Origin: an uncultured Alphaproteobacteria bacterium
GTDB taxonomy: Bacteria > Pseudomonadota > Alphaproteobacteria > RF32 > CAG-239
DNA length: 29,276 bases
Assembly: GCA_934277435.1 (NCBI GenBank)
Contig: CAKQUE010000014.1
Span: 1 to 29,276 of the forward strand
Reading direction: 5' to 3'
Position numbers and translations under genes: made by a program. Under the pieces are notes generated by a model. That model was not told the DNA's origin. It saw only the letters and a list, made by a program, of their open reading frames with translations, and did no database searches. Below, piece by piece: positions 12,528-20,889 of this stretch (positions are counted from its first letter, which is position 1; each line of letters begins with the position of its first letter).

Positions 12528-13460
12528 TTATTTGCCTAATTGAGCAGCAACTTCAGCGGCAAAATCTTCTTCTTTTTTCTGCAAACCATCACCGAGTTTA
12601 AAGAATACAAAATCAGTCAATTTAATGTCGGTACCGCATTCTTTAGCAGCATCGGCAACAATGTCTTTGATTTTTTTATCCGGATCCATAATGAAAGCTT
12701 GTTCTTCTAAAACAACTTCTTCATAGAATTTACGGATACGGCCTTCAACCATTTTTTCAATAATGTTTGCAGGTTTGCCAGAAGCTTTTGCCTGTTCGGC
12801 AAAAATAGATTTTTCGTGTTCAACAGCTTCTGGAGCAACGCCGGCAATGTTCAAAGCGATAGGAGCAGTAGCGGCAATGTGCATAGCGATGTGTTTGCCG
12901 AGTTCTTCTAATTTTGCTTTATCTGCAGTAGATTCCAAAGCAACCAAAACGCCGATTTTGCCCAAGCCGTTGCGAACAGCATTATGAACATAAGAGCAAA
13001 CAACGCCATTGTTTACGCTAATAACTTTTGCACGGCGCAAGTTCATATTTTCACCGATTTTAGCAATCATATCGGTCAAGCGTTCGCCAAAAGTTTTGGA
13101 GTCTGCGCATTTAGGGCAAACAAAAGCCTTCATAGCTTCTACATCGCCGTTGCAATGTAAAGCAACTTTAGCGGCATCTTCAACATATTCTTGGAAAATT
13201 TCATTTTTAGCGACAAAGTCTGTTTCAGAGTTTACTTCAACAGCGGCGCCTTTATTGCCGTCTACGGCAACGGCTACCAAACCTTCTGCGGCAACACGGC
13301 TAGATTTTTTTGCAGCCGAAGCCAAACCTTTTTTACGCAGCCAGTCAACAGCTTGTTCCATATCGCCGTTAGCTTCAACCAATGCTTTTTTACAATCCAA
13401 CATACCGGCACCGGTAGTTTCTCTCAATTCTTTAACCATAGCGGCTGTAATATCTGCCAT
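12528..13460 (-). CDS. tsf: Translation elongation factor Ts
   Basis: Guanine nucleotide exchange factor for EF-Tu. The 310 residues begin with the UBA-like N-terminal domain (TAAMVKELRETTGAGMLDCKKAL) and then have the exchange motif SETDFVAKNEIF near 80-91. Two core repeats follow, one with MHIAATAPIALN, ending in FFKLGDGLQKKEEDFAAEV. Length and order fit alphaproteobacterial EF-Ts. AGAGGAA precedes the ATG. It lies downstream of rpsB in the standard rpsB-tsf order, with a GC-rich hairpin in between. Confidence 0.98.
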   Translation of the reverse strand: MADITAAMVKELRETTGAGMLDCKKALVEANGDMEQAVDWLRKKGLASAAKKSSRVAAEGLVAVAVDGNKGAAVEVNSETDFVAKNEIFQEYVEDAAKVALHCNGDVEAMKAFVCPKCADSKTFGERLTDMIAKIGENMNLRRAKVISVNNGVVCSYVHNAVRNGLGKIGVLVALESTADKAKLEELGKHIAMHIAATAPIALNIAGVAPEAVEHEKSIFAEQAKASGKPANIIEKMVEGRIRKFYEEVVLEEQAFIMDPDKKIKDIVADAAKECGTDIKLTDFVFFKLGDGLQKKEEDFAAEVAAQLGK

Positions 13461-13507
13461 AATTTAAATTCCTCTAATATAGTAGTGTATAATCTCAGAT
13501 TTTATTA

Positions 13508-13538
13508 GGCGCGGCAATCAAAAACCAACCGCCGCGCC
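13508..13538. promoter_or_regulatory. GC-rich hairpin between rpsB and tsf
   Basis: GGCGCGGC (13508-13515) pairs perfectly with GCCGCGCC (13531-13538). On the plus strand it is followed by GTTTTTATTTTTT, a full terminator form, which would stop antisense transcripts. On the minus strand, the direction of rpsB-tsf, no T run follows (TAATAAAATC), so it is more likely an intercistronic stability or processing hairpin than a full stop. Confidence 0.65.
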
Positions 13539-13571
13539 GTTTTTATTTTTTACCTTCAAAGAAGCGCTTGC

Positions 13572-14372
13572 TTATTCAGCAGCAGATTCTGCTTTTTTGC
13601 GAGAAGCTCTTTTCTTTGGAGCAGCTTTTTCTTCTGCCTCAACTGTTTCAGCGTCAGAAACTTCTAAGCCTTTAGCTTCCATTTCTGCCTGAACACCGTC
13701 CAAAACAGCGTCAGAAACCAAATCACAATAGAATTGGATAGCGCGGATAGCGTCATCATTTCCCGGAACTGGGAATTCTACTTCATTAGGGTTAGCGTTA
13801 GTATCAACAATACCAACAACAGGAATACCCAATTTTTTAGCTTCTTTAATAGCCAAAGATTCTTTAGGTGTGTCAATCACAAACAACATATCCGGTTGAC
13901 CACCCATATCTTTAATACCATCCAAAGTAATTGCCAATTTTTCGCGTTCTTTTTTCAGGTTCATAACTTCTTTTTTGGTATACCCTTCGTAAGCGTTGTT
14001 AGCTTCCATTTCGTTGAGCTTGTTCAAACGAGAAATTGATTTGTAAACAGTTTTCCAGTTTGTCAGCATACCGCCCAACCAACGATAGTTAACATAATAT
14101 TGACCGCAGCGGCCAGCGCTTTCTTTAACAATGTCTTGAGCCTGACGTTTTGTGGCAACAAACAAAACCTTACCGCCGTTGGCAGCAACATCGCGAACAG
14201 CATTCAAAGCATTGTAAAGCATAGGGTAAGTTTTTTGCAAATCGATAATGTGAATATTATCTTTTTTTCCGTAGATAAACGGAGCCATTTGCGGATTCCA
14301 GCGACGGGCATGGTGACCAAAGTGTACGCCGGCTTCAACCATTTGGCGCAAAGTAAAAGTAGGAAGTGTCAT
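13572..14372 (-). CDS. rpsB: 30S ribosomal protein S2
   Basis: Structural protein of the 30S subunit, needed for S1 binding. The 266 residues start TLPTFTLRQMVEAGVHFGHH. The two family signatures are RWNPQMAPFIYGKKDNIHIIDL early and PDMLFVIDTPKESLAIKEA with VGIVDTNANP later. A charged C-terminal tail (about 238-266, Glu/Lys/Ala rich) extends past the core, as in several alphaproteobacteria. The ATG is preceded by AAAGGAT. A leader of about 125 nt with nested stems lies upstream. Confidence 0.98.
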   Translation of the reverse strand: MTLPTFTLRQMVEAGVHFGHHARRWNPQMAPFIYGKKDNIHIIDLQKTYPMLYNALNAVRDVAANGGKVLFVATKRQAQDIVKESAGRCGQYYVNYRWLGGMLTNWKTVYKSISRLNKLNEMEANNAYEGYTKKEVMNLKKEREKLAITLDGIKDMGGQPDMLFVIDTPKESLAIKEAKKLGIPVVGIVDTNANPNEVEFPVPGNDDAIRAIQFYCDLVSDAVLDGVQAEMEAKGLEVSDAETVEAEEKAAPKKRASRKKAESAAE

Positions 14373-14405
14373 ATTTATATATCCTTTATTTTCCGGTTAA
14401 ACCTC

Positions 14406-14535
14406 CGCAGACTTCGGCTTTTGACAGCACCGGAGCGAATGAGATAAAACTCTTCCGCCTGTCTGCGTGTGAAATTACAAAGCCGCACCATTGCGACTTC
14501 TGGCGTATTTTTAGCATAACCCTATAAATTTGCAA
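14406..14535 (-). promoter_or_regulatory. Promoter and structured leader of rpsB
   Basis: On the minus strand TTGCAA (14535-14530), about 16 bases, TAAAAA (14513-14508) is a fair promoter. The leader has a hairpin at 14497-14482 (GTCGCA with TGCGGC, 4-nt loop). A long-range stem follows, 14467-14461 with 14412-14406 (CGCAGAC/GTCTGCG), enclosing CGGA/TCCG (14431-14434 with 14454-14457) and GAG/CTC (14441-14443 with 14450-14452). S2 operons are autoregulated through leader structure in other proteobacteria; this one is a candidate by position. Confidence 0.5.
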
Positions 14536-14666
14536 GTATTTTTTTCAAAAAAATGTCATTTTTTAATAAAAGGTAAATTTTTGTTTATGGATTGGGGTTT
14601 TTGCTTGTTTTTTGCACCAAAGTTTTGTAGTTTGTCTACAATTTAATAAAGTGTTTTGAGGTAAAA

Positions 14667-16658
14667 ATGACAGATTTGTTTGACTCGTCCACGGCGCCGG
14701 CAAAAACTGAATATTCGGCGCAAGATATTGAAGTGCTTGAAGGCTTAGAGCCGGTTCGCCATCGTCCCGGAATGTATATCGGCGGCACCGATATTCAAGC
14801 TATGCACCATTTGGTGGCTGAGATTTTGGACAACTCAATGGATGAGGCTGTTGCCGGTTTTGCCAATCATATTGATGTGACAATGAATGCCGATGGCTCT
14901 GTTACAATTGCCGATAACGGACGCGGTATTCCGGTGGACGAACACCCTAAATACCCAGGAAAATCGGCACTTGAGGTTATTTTAACCACATTGCATTCCG
15001 GCGGCAAGTTTGGCGGTGGCGCCTATAAAGTTTCTGGCGGTTTGCACGGCGTCGGTTTGTCTGTTGTTAACGCTTTGTCCGAAAAATTGGTGGTTGAAGT
15101 TGCTCGCGATAAAAAGCTGTATCGACAAGAGTATTCAAAAGGAAAGCCGTTAACTGAGTTGGAATTTATCAGTAATTGTCCAAATCGCCGCGGCACTTCT
15201 ATCACATTTAAGCCTGATGCCGAAATTTTTGAGGGCAACAACAAGTTTATTGTCAACCGCATTTATCGTATGGCGCGCTCCAAAGCTTTTTTATTTAAAG
15301 GCATCAAAATCAACTGGAGCTGTGCGCCCGAATTGATTGCCAACGGCGAGTCAACCCCGCAAAAAGCCGAATTGCATTATCCGAATGGTTTGGCGGACTT
15401 TTTGAACATTCAAATCGGCGAACGCAGCACCATTAACCGCGCGGCGTTTGTTGGTGAATCGGATTTATCCAACAATGAAGGGCGTGTGGAATGGGCTATC
15501 ACTTGGCCGGTAGATGAAAACGGATTTTCTTATTCATATTGCAACACGGTGATAACTCCGGAGGGCGGAACGCATGAAACAGGTTTCCGCGCCGCTTTGC
15601 TCCGAGGTTTGAAAGAATACGGCGAAATGGCCGGTTTTAAAAAAATCGCCGCCGCAACCGCCGAGGACTTTTTAAGCAACGCTTGTCTTATGCTTTCGGT
15701 TTTCATTACCGATCCGCAATTTCAGGGACAAACTAAAGATAAATTAACTTCAACCAAGGCGATTCGCTTGGTTGAAACTGCGGTAAAAGATTCGTTTGAC
15801 CATTGGCTTTCTTCTGATGTGGAAAACGCCAAGGCTCTGATAGAATATGTTTTGGACCGAGCCGAAGCCCGCAAAAAGAAAAAAGAAGAAAAAGTTCAAA
15901 ACCGTAAGGCGCCGACTAAAAAACTGCGCCTGCCGGGCAAACTTGCCGATTGTTCGCAGGCCGCTGCCGAAAATACCGAAATATTTATTGTGGAGGGAGA
16001 TTCTGCCGGCGGTTCTGCCAAACAGGGGCGCGACAGAGTTACGCAAGCTATTTTGCCTTTGCGTGGTAAAATTTTGAACGTGGCTAGCGCGTCTTTGGAA
16101 CGTATATCGCAAAACCAAGAAATTAAGGATATGATAGAAGCCTTGGGTTGCGGCGTTAAAGACAACTATAATGAAGACAATCTGCGCTATGAAAAAATTA
16201 TCATCATGACCGATGCCGACGTGGACGGGGCGCACATTACCTCTTTGCTGATGACGTTCTTTTATCAGCATATGCCGAAGCTGATTGAAAACGGACACCT
16301 TTATATTGCCACCCCTCCGCTGTATAAAATTGTCGCCGGCGGCAAAAACTACTATGCTCTGGACGATGAAGAAAAAGACAAGATTCTGGCAAAGGTCGTA
16401 AAAGGCAATACCAAGCCGGATATCAGCCGCTTTAAAGGTTTGGGCGAAATGAGTCCGCAGCAGCTGAAAGAAACGACTATGGATAAAAACAATCGCATTT
16501 TGCTGCGTGTGGTAATTCCTAATACCTCAACCGAAGAGGGTAGGGCCGAAGATTTTGAAACCCGTCGCCAAGTGGAGCGTTTGATGGGAAAAGATCCAGA
16601 ACAGCGTTTCCGCTTTATTATCGAGCGTGCTAAATTCGTGGATAATTTGGATATTTAA
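14667..16658 (+). CDS. parE: DNA topoisomerase IV subunit B
   Basis: ATPase and TOPRIM subunit of topoisomerase IV, which separates replicated chromosomes. The 663 residues have the GHKL ATPase motifs EILDNSMDEA at 52-61, DNGRGIPV at 83-90 and GGLHGVG at 124-130; a transducer domain with QTKDKLTS; then TOPRIM with EGDSAGGSAKQGRD near 440 and DADVDGAHI near 515. ParE rather than GyrB is favoured by the length and by the middle block RMARSKAFLFKGIKINWSC followed by FPNG-like LHYPNGLADFL. GyrB is usually longer, about 800. GAGG precedes the ATG. A poor promoter (TTGCAC, 19 bases, TACAAT at 14612-14642) lies upstream. parC is not in the window. Confidence 0.93.
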   Translation: MTDLFDSSTAPAKTEYSAQDIEVLEGLEPVRHRPGMYIGGTDIQAMHHLVAEILDNSMDEAVAGFANHIDVTMNADGSVTIADNGRGIPVDEHPKYPGKSALEVILTTLHSGGKFGGGAYKVSGGLHGVGLSVVNALSEKLVVEVARDKKLYRQEYSKGKPLTELEFISNCPNRRGTSITFKPDAEIFEGNNKFIVNRIYRMARSKAFLFKGIKINWSCAPELIANGESTPQKAELHYPNGLADFLNIQIGERSTINRAAFVGESDLSNNEGRVEWAITWPVDENGFSYSYCNTVITPEGGTHETGFRAALLRGLKEYGEMAGFKKIAAATAEDFLSNACLMLSVFITDPQFQGQTKDKLTSTKAIRLVETAVKDSFDHWLSSDVENAKALIEYVLDRAEARKKKKEEKVQNRKAPTKKLRLPGKLADCSQAAAENTEIFIVEGDSAGGSAKQGRDRVTQAILPLRGKILNVASASLERISQNQEIKDMIEALGCGVKDNYNEDNLRYEKIIIMTDADVDGAHITSLLMTFFYQHMPKLIENGHLYIATPPLYKIVAGGKNYYALDDEEKDKILAKVVKGNTKPDISRFKGLGEMSPQQLKETTMDKNNRILLRVVIPNTSTEEGRAEDFETRRQVERLMGKDPEQRFRFIIERAKFVDNLDI

Positions 16659-16706
16659 AATAAAGGGCTGTCAAATAGTTTGCCGCTGTTTGCTAAGTAA
16701 TAAAAA

Positions 16707-16736
16707 AAGAGCTTTTCTAATCTAGAAAAGCTCTTT
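16707..16736. terminator. Bidirectional terminator between parE and the 697-residue gene
   Basis: A 12-bp perfect stem, AAAGAGCTTTTC (16707-16718) with GAAAAGCTCTTT (16725-16736), has a 6-nt loop. On the minus strand it runs into seven T residues, so it best serves the convergent minus-strand gene; on the plus strand it also ends in TTT. Confidence 0.85.
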
Positions 16737-16754
16737 AATGTTTAGTCCGTTTTA

Positions 16755-18848
16755 TCAGCGCATTGCTTGATTTTGGCGCTGCTTTTGCAGACCGACTTTT
16801 TCGGCATCAGATTTTCCGGCAAAAGTTTTTTCTTTGGTTGCCAACTTATCTTCAACCTGTTTATTTTGCTTGCGGATTCGTGCTTTTTCGGCTTTTTCAG
16901 CACTTTGCGGGACAGCTTGTATTGCTGACTTATCCGGAACGCCGGCTAACTTTTTAACTGCTTCTTTTTTCTGGGTTTCTTTTTCTTGAATACGCTCGCG
17001 TGCTTGTTCAATAAAATTATTGCGTTGGGTTAAATTTTCCAGTTCATTTGTGTTTTGTCGCCCTTGAGAAATTAAGCGCGATGAATGAGTATAAGCGGCA
17101 TTGTTGTATTCTTGCTTAGTTGTTTCTGTTTTTTTCAGTGCTTGATTATACGCATCTGGCGATAAAATTTCTCCAGCATATTCTTTTTTTAGATAAGGTA
17201 CTACAGAATCCATTCTCTGATTAAATTCTGTTATTTTATTAGCTAGTTTTTCACGGCGTTCTTTTTCTTCTTTACGACCAAACATTATTGGCAAAGAGCC
17301 TTCTTGCGGCATTTGCAATATTGAATTTTTACCTTCTAATCTTTCGGCTATAACTTTTTCTACCGCTTCTTTTGATAAAATCTGTTCGGCGTCTTTGCCT
17401 TCTTTCATATAGCGTTTAATGCTGTCATAACAATCTTGCAGTGAAAATATAGCTTTGGCGTTATTTTCTTCTGCCGCAAAAATATTGTACTTAGCGGTAG
17501 CAGTTTGTTTTAGCTGTTCAATTTCTTCTTTATCTTTTTGCAGATAATCGATTTTCGGCGCAATTTTTTCTTGCTCAGCATTTAGATTCTCTACCAGCTT
17601 TTTGTTTTCTTTAGTTGTACGGTTACGTTCTCCCAATGAAGCAATGCTAAAATTATAAGCATCGGCAACATTTTGTTCGGCTAATCTGATTTTTACTTTT
17701 TCCGGTAAAGAGTGTTCAATCAGGCTCTTATTTTTTTGTACATATTCCTGCGGCAACATAGCTAGATATTTGCCGTCATCATGCTTTAAAACATCGGATA
17801 AAGCTGTTTTATCCAAACGAGCAGCCCGTCCTTCTTCAATGTCTTTACGGGCAGTTTCCAAATATAAACCGGCCATACATTTCGGATTGCGAGCAATTCC
17901 TTCGGATACATCAAGTTTTTGACAAACCTCTAAGTAGCGTTCATTCAATCCTCTTTCTTCACCATAGCGCGAACGGTCGTATTTGTCTTGTTTGTTAATC
18001 AGATTTAAAACTGCTTTTTTGAAATTGTGATAACCCTTCGGCAAAATGTTGACATTTTTCTCGGCTTGAGTTTTAGCATTTTTAGTATCTTTATACTGCT
18101 GAGCCGGAGCATACTTTGTTGCAAGCCTTTTCAGCATCTCTTCATTCAGATATTCAGGTTTTAATGCTTCTAAATTTTTTAGAACATAACGATATTCATT
18201 GTTCATAATGGCTTTTGAAATTACTTCACGGTTTTCATTAGATGTTTTTAAATTTATCATTGAACCATTTTGAATCAAGCCTTTGACGCACATATAAGAA
18301 ATGCTTGTTTTAGGATCACTTCCGTCATAACGTCCTTTAAGATAAACTGGAGCGGCCAGATTCAGCAATTCTTCAGCATATTTTTTGTTTTCACCTGAAA
18401 TTTTGCTGAAATCATCGGGTTTCCCTGTGTAATGGTCTACATTTGGGATGCGAGCCTCCATAGAAGCCAACATGAATGCCAAATTTTCGGCTGCCGGACG
18501 TTTATTCATAGTGTGTAAAACATCTTCAAAAGCTCTCCAATTTACCATAGACATCCAGCTTTCAGCGACAACCGGACGGTTTTTCTTGGCTAAATCAATA
18601 TATTCATTCAATCTGTTTTTCTCAGGATTACTGGCGACATCTCTACAAACCATCATTGCAGCGGCCGCTGTTTGTTTGTCATCCAAATATGGCGATACGG
18701 CAAGGTCTGCTAAAGAAATGTCATTAGAATTAAACAGATGAGAAACATCTGGATTTTTATCGGTTTGCAGCCACTTTTTATAGTCTTCAATATTTTCGGC
18801 TGTAACTTCTCTTATTTCATTGCCGTTAGCGTCAACAAATACACCCAT
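16755..18848 (-). CDS. Large helical, coiled-coil protein of unknown function
   Basis: I do not recognise this 697-residue protein. It has no signal peptide and no membrane helix. Residues 1-40 (MGVFVDANGNEIREVTAENI) look like a small folded cap. About 40-260 is helix-rich and could be a helical repeat domain (DLAVSPYLDDKQTAAAAMMV, AFEDVLHTMNKRPAAENLAF). About 400-697 is highly charged, Lys/Glu/Gln-rich coiled coil (ENLNAEQEKIAPKIDYLQKD, TQRNNFIEQARERIQEKETQ) ending in a basic tail. Few Cys and no catalytic motif are seen. AAAGGAG precedes the ATG, and a promoter is at 18890-18918, so it is expressed as a single gene ended by the terminator at 16707. A structural or host-interaction role is possible but unsupported. 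Confidence 0.9.
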   Translation of the reverse strand: MGVFVDANGNEIREVTAENIEDYKKWLQTDKNPDVSHLFNSNDISLADLAVSPYLDDKQTAAAAMMVCRDVASNPEKNRLNEYIDLAKKNRPVVAESWMSMVNWRAFEDVLHTMNKRPAAENLAFMLASMEARIPNVDHYTGKPDDFSKISGENKKYAEELLNLAAPVYLKGRYDGSDPKTSISYMCVKGLIQNGSMINLKTSNENREVISKAIMNNEYRYVLKNLEALKPEYLNEEMLKRLATKYAPAQQYKDTKNAKTQAEKNVNILPKGYHNFKKAVLNLINKQDKYDRSRYGEERGLNERYLEVCQKLDVSEGIARNPKCMAGLYLETARKDIEEGRAARLDKTALSDVLKHDDGKYLAMLPQEYVQKNKSLIEHSLPEKVKIRLAEQNVADAYNFSIASLGERNRTTKENKKLVENLNAEQEKIAPKIDYLQKDKEEIEQLKQTATAKYNIFAAEENNAKAIFSLQDCYDSIKRYMKEGKDAEQILSKEAVEKVIAERLEGKNSILQMPQEGSLPIMFGRKEEKERREKLANKITEFNQRMDSVVPYLKKEYAGEILSPDAYNQALKKTETTKQEYNNAAYTHSSRLISQGRQNTNELENLTQRNNFIEQARERIQEKETQKKEAVKKLAGVPDKSAIQAVPQSAEKAEKARIRKQNKQVEDKLATKEKTFAGKSDAEKVGLQKQRQNQAMR

Positions 18849-18889
18849 AATTTATGCTCCTTTGAATATTTTACAGAATATATGAAAAT

Positions 18890-18918
18890 ATTTTAGCAAT
18901 AATTTGGTTTAATTGTAA
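18890..18918 (-). promoter_or_regulatory. Promoter of the 697-residue gene
   Basis: On the minus strand TTACAA (18918-18913), 17 bases, TAAAAT (18895-18890), about 40 bases before the start codon, in a very AT-rich divergent gap of about 200 bp. Confidence 0.5.
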
Positions 18919-18975
18919 GAAAATTTGACAAAAAATATGATTTTTGTTTTTAAATAATTGTTTGTTTTTTAGCTA

Positions 18976-19004
18976 TTGCTAAATTGTTAGAATTTAACTA
19001 TAAT
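18976..19004 (+). promoter_or_regulatory. Promoter of the small exported protein gene
   Basis: TTGCTA (18976-18981), 17 bases, TATAAT (18999-19004, perfect -10). The expected start is near 19011, giving a 40-nt leader. Confidence 0.6.
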
Positions 19005-19051
19005 AAAGTTTGCGAAATTTATTATTCATGTAATTATTAAACTCTTTAAAG

Positions 19052-19549
19052 ATGAAAAAGTTTAAATTTATTGTTGTTCTGACGTTAGGTTTGTTCTGCG
19101 TTGTTATGGCGTGCGTTTATTCTGACCGAAGCATTATTCAGCGTAATCGCATTGAAAATACTTCATTGTTTTGGGTTTCTAAACAAGAGAATCAAAACGG
19201 CAAGATGGTTAAGATGTATCGTTTAATAGCTGGTGACAATGTGGTGCTTGTTGATTGGATACAAGATAATTTTGACAATCCGTTTTGCAATTGCCGCGGT
19301 CTGGTTTTTATTGGCAAACGGCGAGGGCAAATGGAATTGTTTGATTGTCGATTTGGTAAGCTTGTTCCGGTTTTGAGCGCTGAATATTTGGCTAAAAACG
19401 GCTATGTTCTAGATGAGCTGCGTCCGCGCTACGATGATGACAACTTAGTTGTGATTAATTTGCATAAAAAAAGTGTTGCCGGATTTATGGGCAAGAAAAC
19501 TTTAATCTATAATCTGAAATCAGAAAAACTGTCATCTTCTATCAACTGA
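19052..19549 (+). CDS. Small exported protein, possible lipoprotein
   Basis: A 165-residue protein with a basic start and hydrophobic stretch (MKKFKFIVVLTLGLFCVVMA) followed by Cys21. This may be a lipobox (VMAC), though Met at -2 is unusual, or an ordinary signal peptide or membrane anchor. The rest is a beta-rich domain with a Cys cluster (FCNCRGLVFIGKRR, LFDCRFG) and no motif I recognise. No Shine-Dalgarno is seen in front of the ATG (TTTAAAG), but a good promoter and a terminator-like hairpin frame the gene, which supports it as real. It diverges from the 697-residue gene; a joint role is only a guess. Confidence 0.75.
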   Translation: MKKFKFIVVLTLGLFCVVMACVYSDRSIIQRNRIENTSLFWVSKQENQNGKMVKMYRLIAGDNVVLVDWIQDNFDNPFCNCRGLVFIGKRRGQMELFDCRFGKLVPVLSAEYLAKNGYVLDELRPRYDDDNLVVINLHKKSVAGFMGKKTLIYNLKSEKLSSSIN

Positions 19550-19550
19550 A

Positions 19551-19585
19551 ATATGGCTCCGATTACATAACGGTCGGAGCCATAT
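19551..19585 (+). terminator. Hairpin after the small exported protein gene
   Basis: A 12-bp perfect stem, ATATGGCTCCGA (19551-19562) with TCGGAGCCATAT (19574-19585), starts directly after the stop codon. No T run follows, so it may act as a 3' protecting hairpin or a weak terminator. Confidence 0.6.
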
Positions 19586-19765
19586 CTATTATCTATCTGC
19601 CATAATTGAGGTTGCATTGATAGTTTCGTGATTTTCTTCTGATGCTTTCTCATTGAGCCAGCAAAACATTTATAGATACAAATGCTTTGTGAAAAATGTT
19701 TTGTGTTCTTGCCTTTTACAAAGATGAGTGTTAAAAAGGAGCAAATATAGAAAATGGAGAAAAAT

Positions 19766-20824
19766 ATGAAAAAGATTATTTTAACCGGCGACCGTCCGAC
19801 CGGAAAGCTGCATGTTGGGCATTATGTCGGCTCTTTGAGCGAGCGTGTCAAGCTGCAAAATTCAGGGATTTATGATGAAATCAATATTATGATTGCTGAT
19901 GCGCAGGCTCTAACCGATAATGCTGAACACCCGGAAAAAGTGCGCCAAAATATTATGCAAGTTGCGTTAGACTATTTGGCTTGCGGCATTAATCCAGAAA
20001 AGTCGACTATATTTATTCAGTCAATGGTTCCTCAGTTAACCGAGTTGTCGTTTTATTATCAAAATTTGGTAACAGTTTCTCGTTTGCAACGCAATCCGAC
20101 CGTAAAGAGTGAAATTCAGATGAGAAAATTTGAAACCAGCATTCCGGTGGGCTTTTTTTGCTACCCTATAAGCCAAGCCGCCGATATCACTGCGTTTAAG
20201 GCTACCGATGTTCCGGCTGGTGAAGATCAGGAACCTATGTTGGAGCAATGTCGGGAAATTGTGAATAAATTTAACAATATATACGGAGAAACATTGGTTG
20301 AGCCAAAAATTGTATTACCGTCAAACAAAGCGTGTCTGCGTTTGCCGGGGATAGACGGCAAAGCGAAAATGAGCAAATCTTTGGGCAACTGCATATATTT
20401 GTCTGATGAAGCCGAAGATATCCGTAAAAAAGTTATGTCAATGTTTACTGACCCTAACCATTTGCGCGTAGAAGACCCAGGGCAGGTAGAGGGTAATCCG
20501 GTCTTTATTTATTTGGACGCTTTCAGCAAGCCGGAACATTTTGCCGAATTTTTGCCTGAATATCAAAATTTAGATGAATTGAAAGCTCATTATAAACGCG
20601 GTGGTTTGGGCGATGTAAAGGTTAAAAAGTTTTTGAATAATGTTTTGCAAGCAGAACTAAGTCCGATTCGTGAACGTCGTAAGATTTGGGAACAAAAAAT
20701 GCCTGAAGTTGTAGAAATTTTGAAACAAGGCAGCGCGGCGGCAGAAGCTAAAGCTGCAGCTACATTGGAAGATGTTCGCAAGGCTATGAAAATTAATTAT
20801 TTTGATGGCAGTAATTTAATCTAA
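19766..20824 (+). CDS. trpS: Tryptophanyl-tRNA synthetase
   Basis: Class I synthetase that charges tRNA-Trp. From ATG 19766 it has 352 residues: IILTGDRPTGKLHVGHYVGS with the HIGH-type signature HVGH at 16-19, FIQSMVPQLTELSFYYQNLV, ERNPTVK-like QRNPTVKSEI, ADITAFKATDVPAGEDQ, KMSKS in AKMSKSLGNCIYLS near 201-205, and a C-terminal helical anticodon domain with GGLGDVKVKKFL and SPIRERR. ATG 19754 is also in frame with AAGGAG upstream, but the second ATG has GGAG at better spacing and matches the family start. The GDRPTG-type N-terminus resembles enzymes of Firmicutes such as Streptococcus more than the SGIQPTG type usual in Alphaproteobacteria, a sign of transfer or an alternative paralogue. Confidence 0.95.
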   Translation: MKKIILTGDRPTGKLHVGHYVGSLSERVKLQNSGIYDEINIMIADAQALTDNAEHPEKVRQNIMQVALDYLACGINPEKSTIFIQSMVPQLTELSFYYQNLVTVSRLQRNPTVKSEIQMRKFETSIPVGFFCYPISQAADITAFKATDVPAGEDQEPMLEQCREIVNKFNNIYGETLVEPKIVLPSNKACLRLPGIDGKAKMSKSLGNCIYLSDEAEDIRKKVMSMFTDPNHLRVEDPGQVEGNPVFIYLDAFSKPEHFAEFLPEYQNLDELKAHYKRGGLGDVKVKKFLNNVLQAELSPIRERRKIWEQKMPEVVEILKQGSAAAEAKAAATLEDVRKAMKINYFDGSNLI

Positions 20825-20842
20825 AACTTTAGCGGCTTAAAA

Positions 20843-20878
20843 AAATATCCCCGTTACAAGCAAGTAACGGGGATATTT
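20843..20878. terminator. Terminator shared by trpS and glgP
   Basis: A 15-bp perfect stem, AAATATCCCCGTTAC (20843-20857) with GTAACGGGGATATTT (20864-20878), has a 6-nt loop between convergent genes. On the minus strand the T run is long (TTTTTTT), so it is a full terminator for glgP; on the plus strand it ends in TTT. Confidence 0.9.
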
Positions 20879-20889
20879 GCATAATGAAA

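Noticed and set aside
15750..16298. 182-residue minus-strand open frame inside parE
   Set aside because: It is a shadow of the parE codons covering the conserved TOPRIM region, with no binding site or recognisable domain.
16755..18848. Calling the 697-residue protein a secreted effector
   Set aside because: Coiled coil and missing signal peptide alone do not support this; no secretion locus or eukaryote-like domain was seen.
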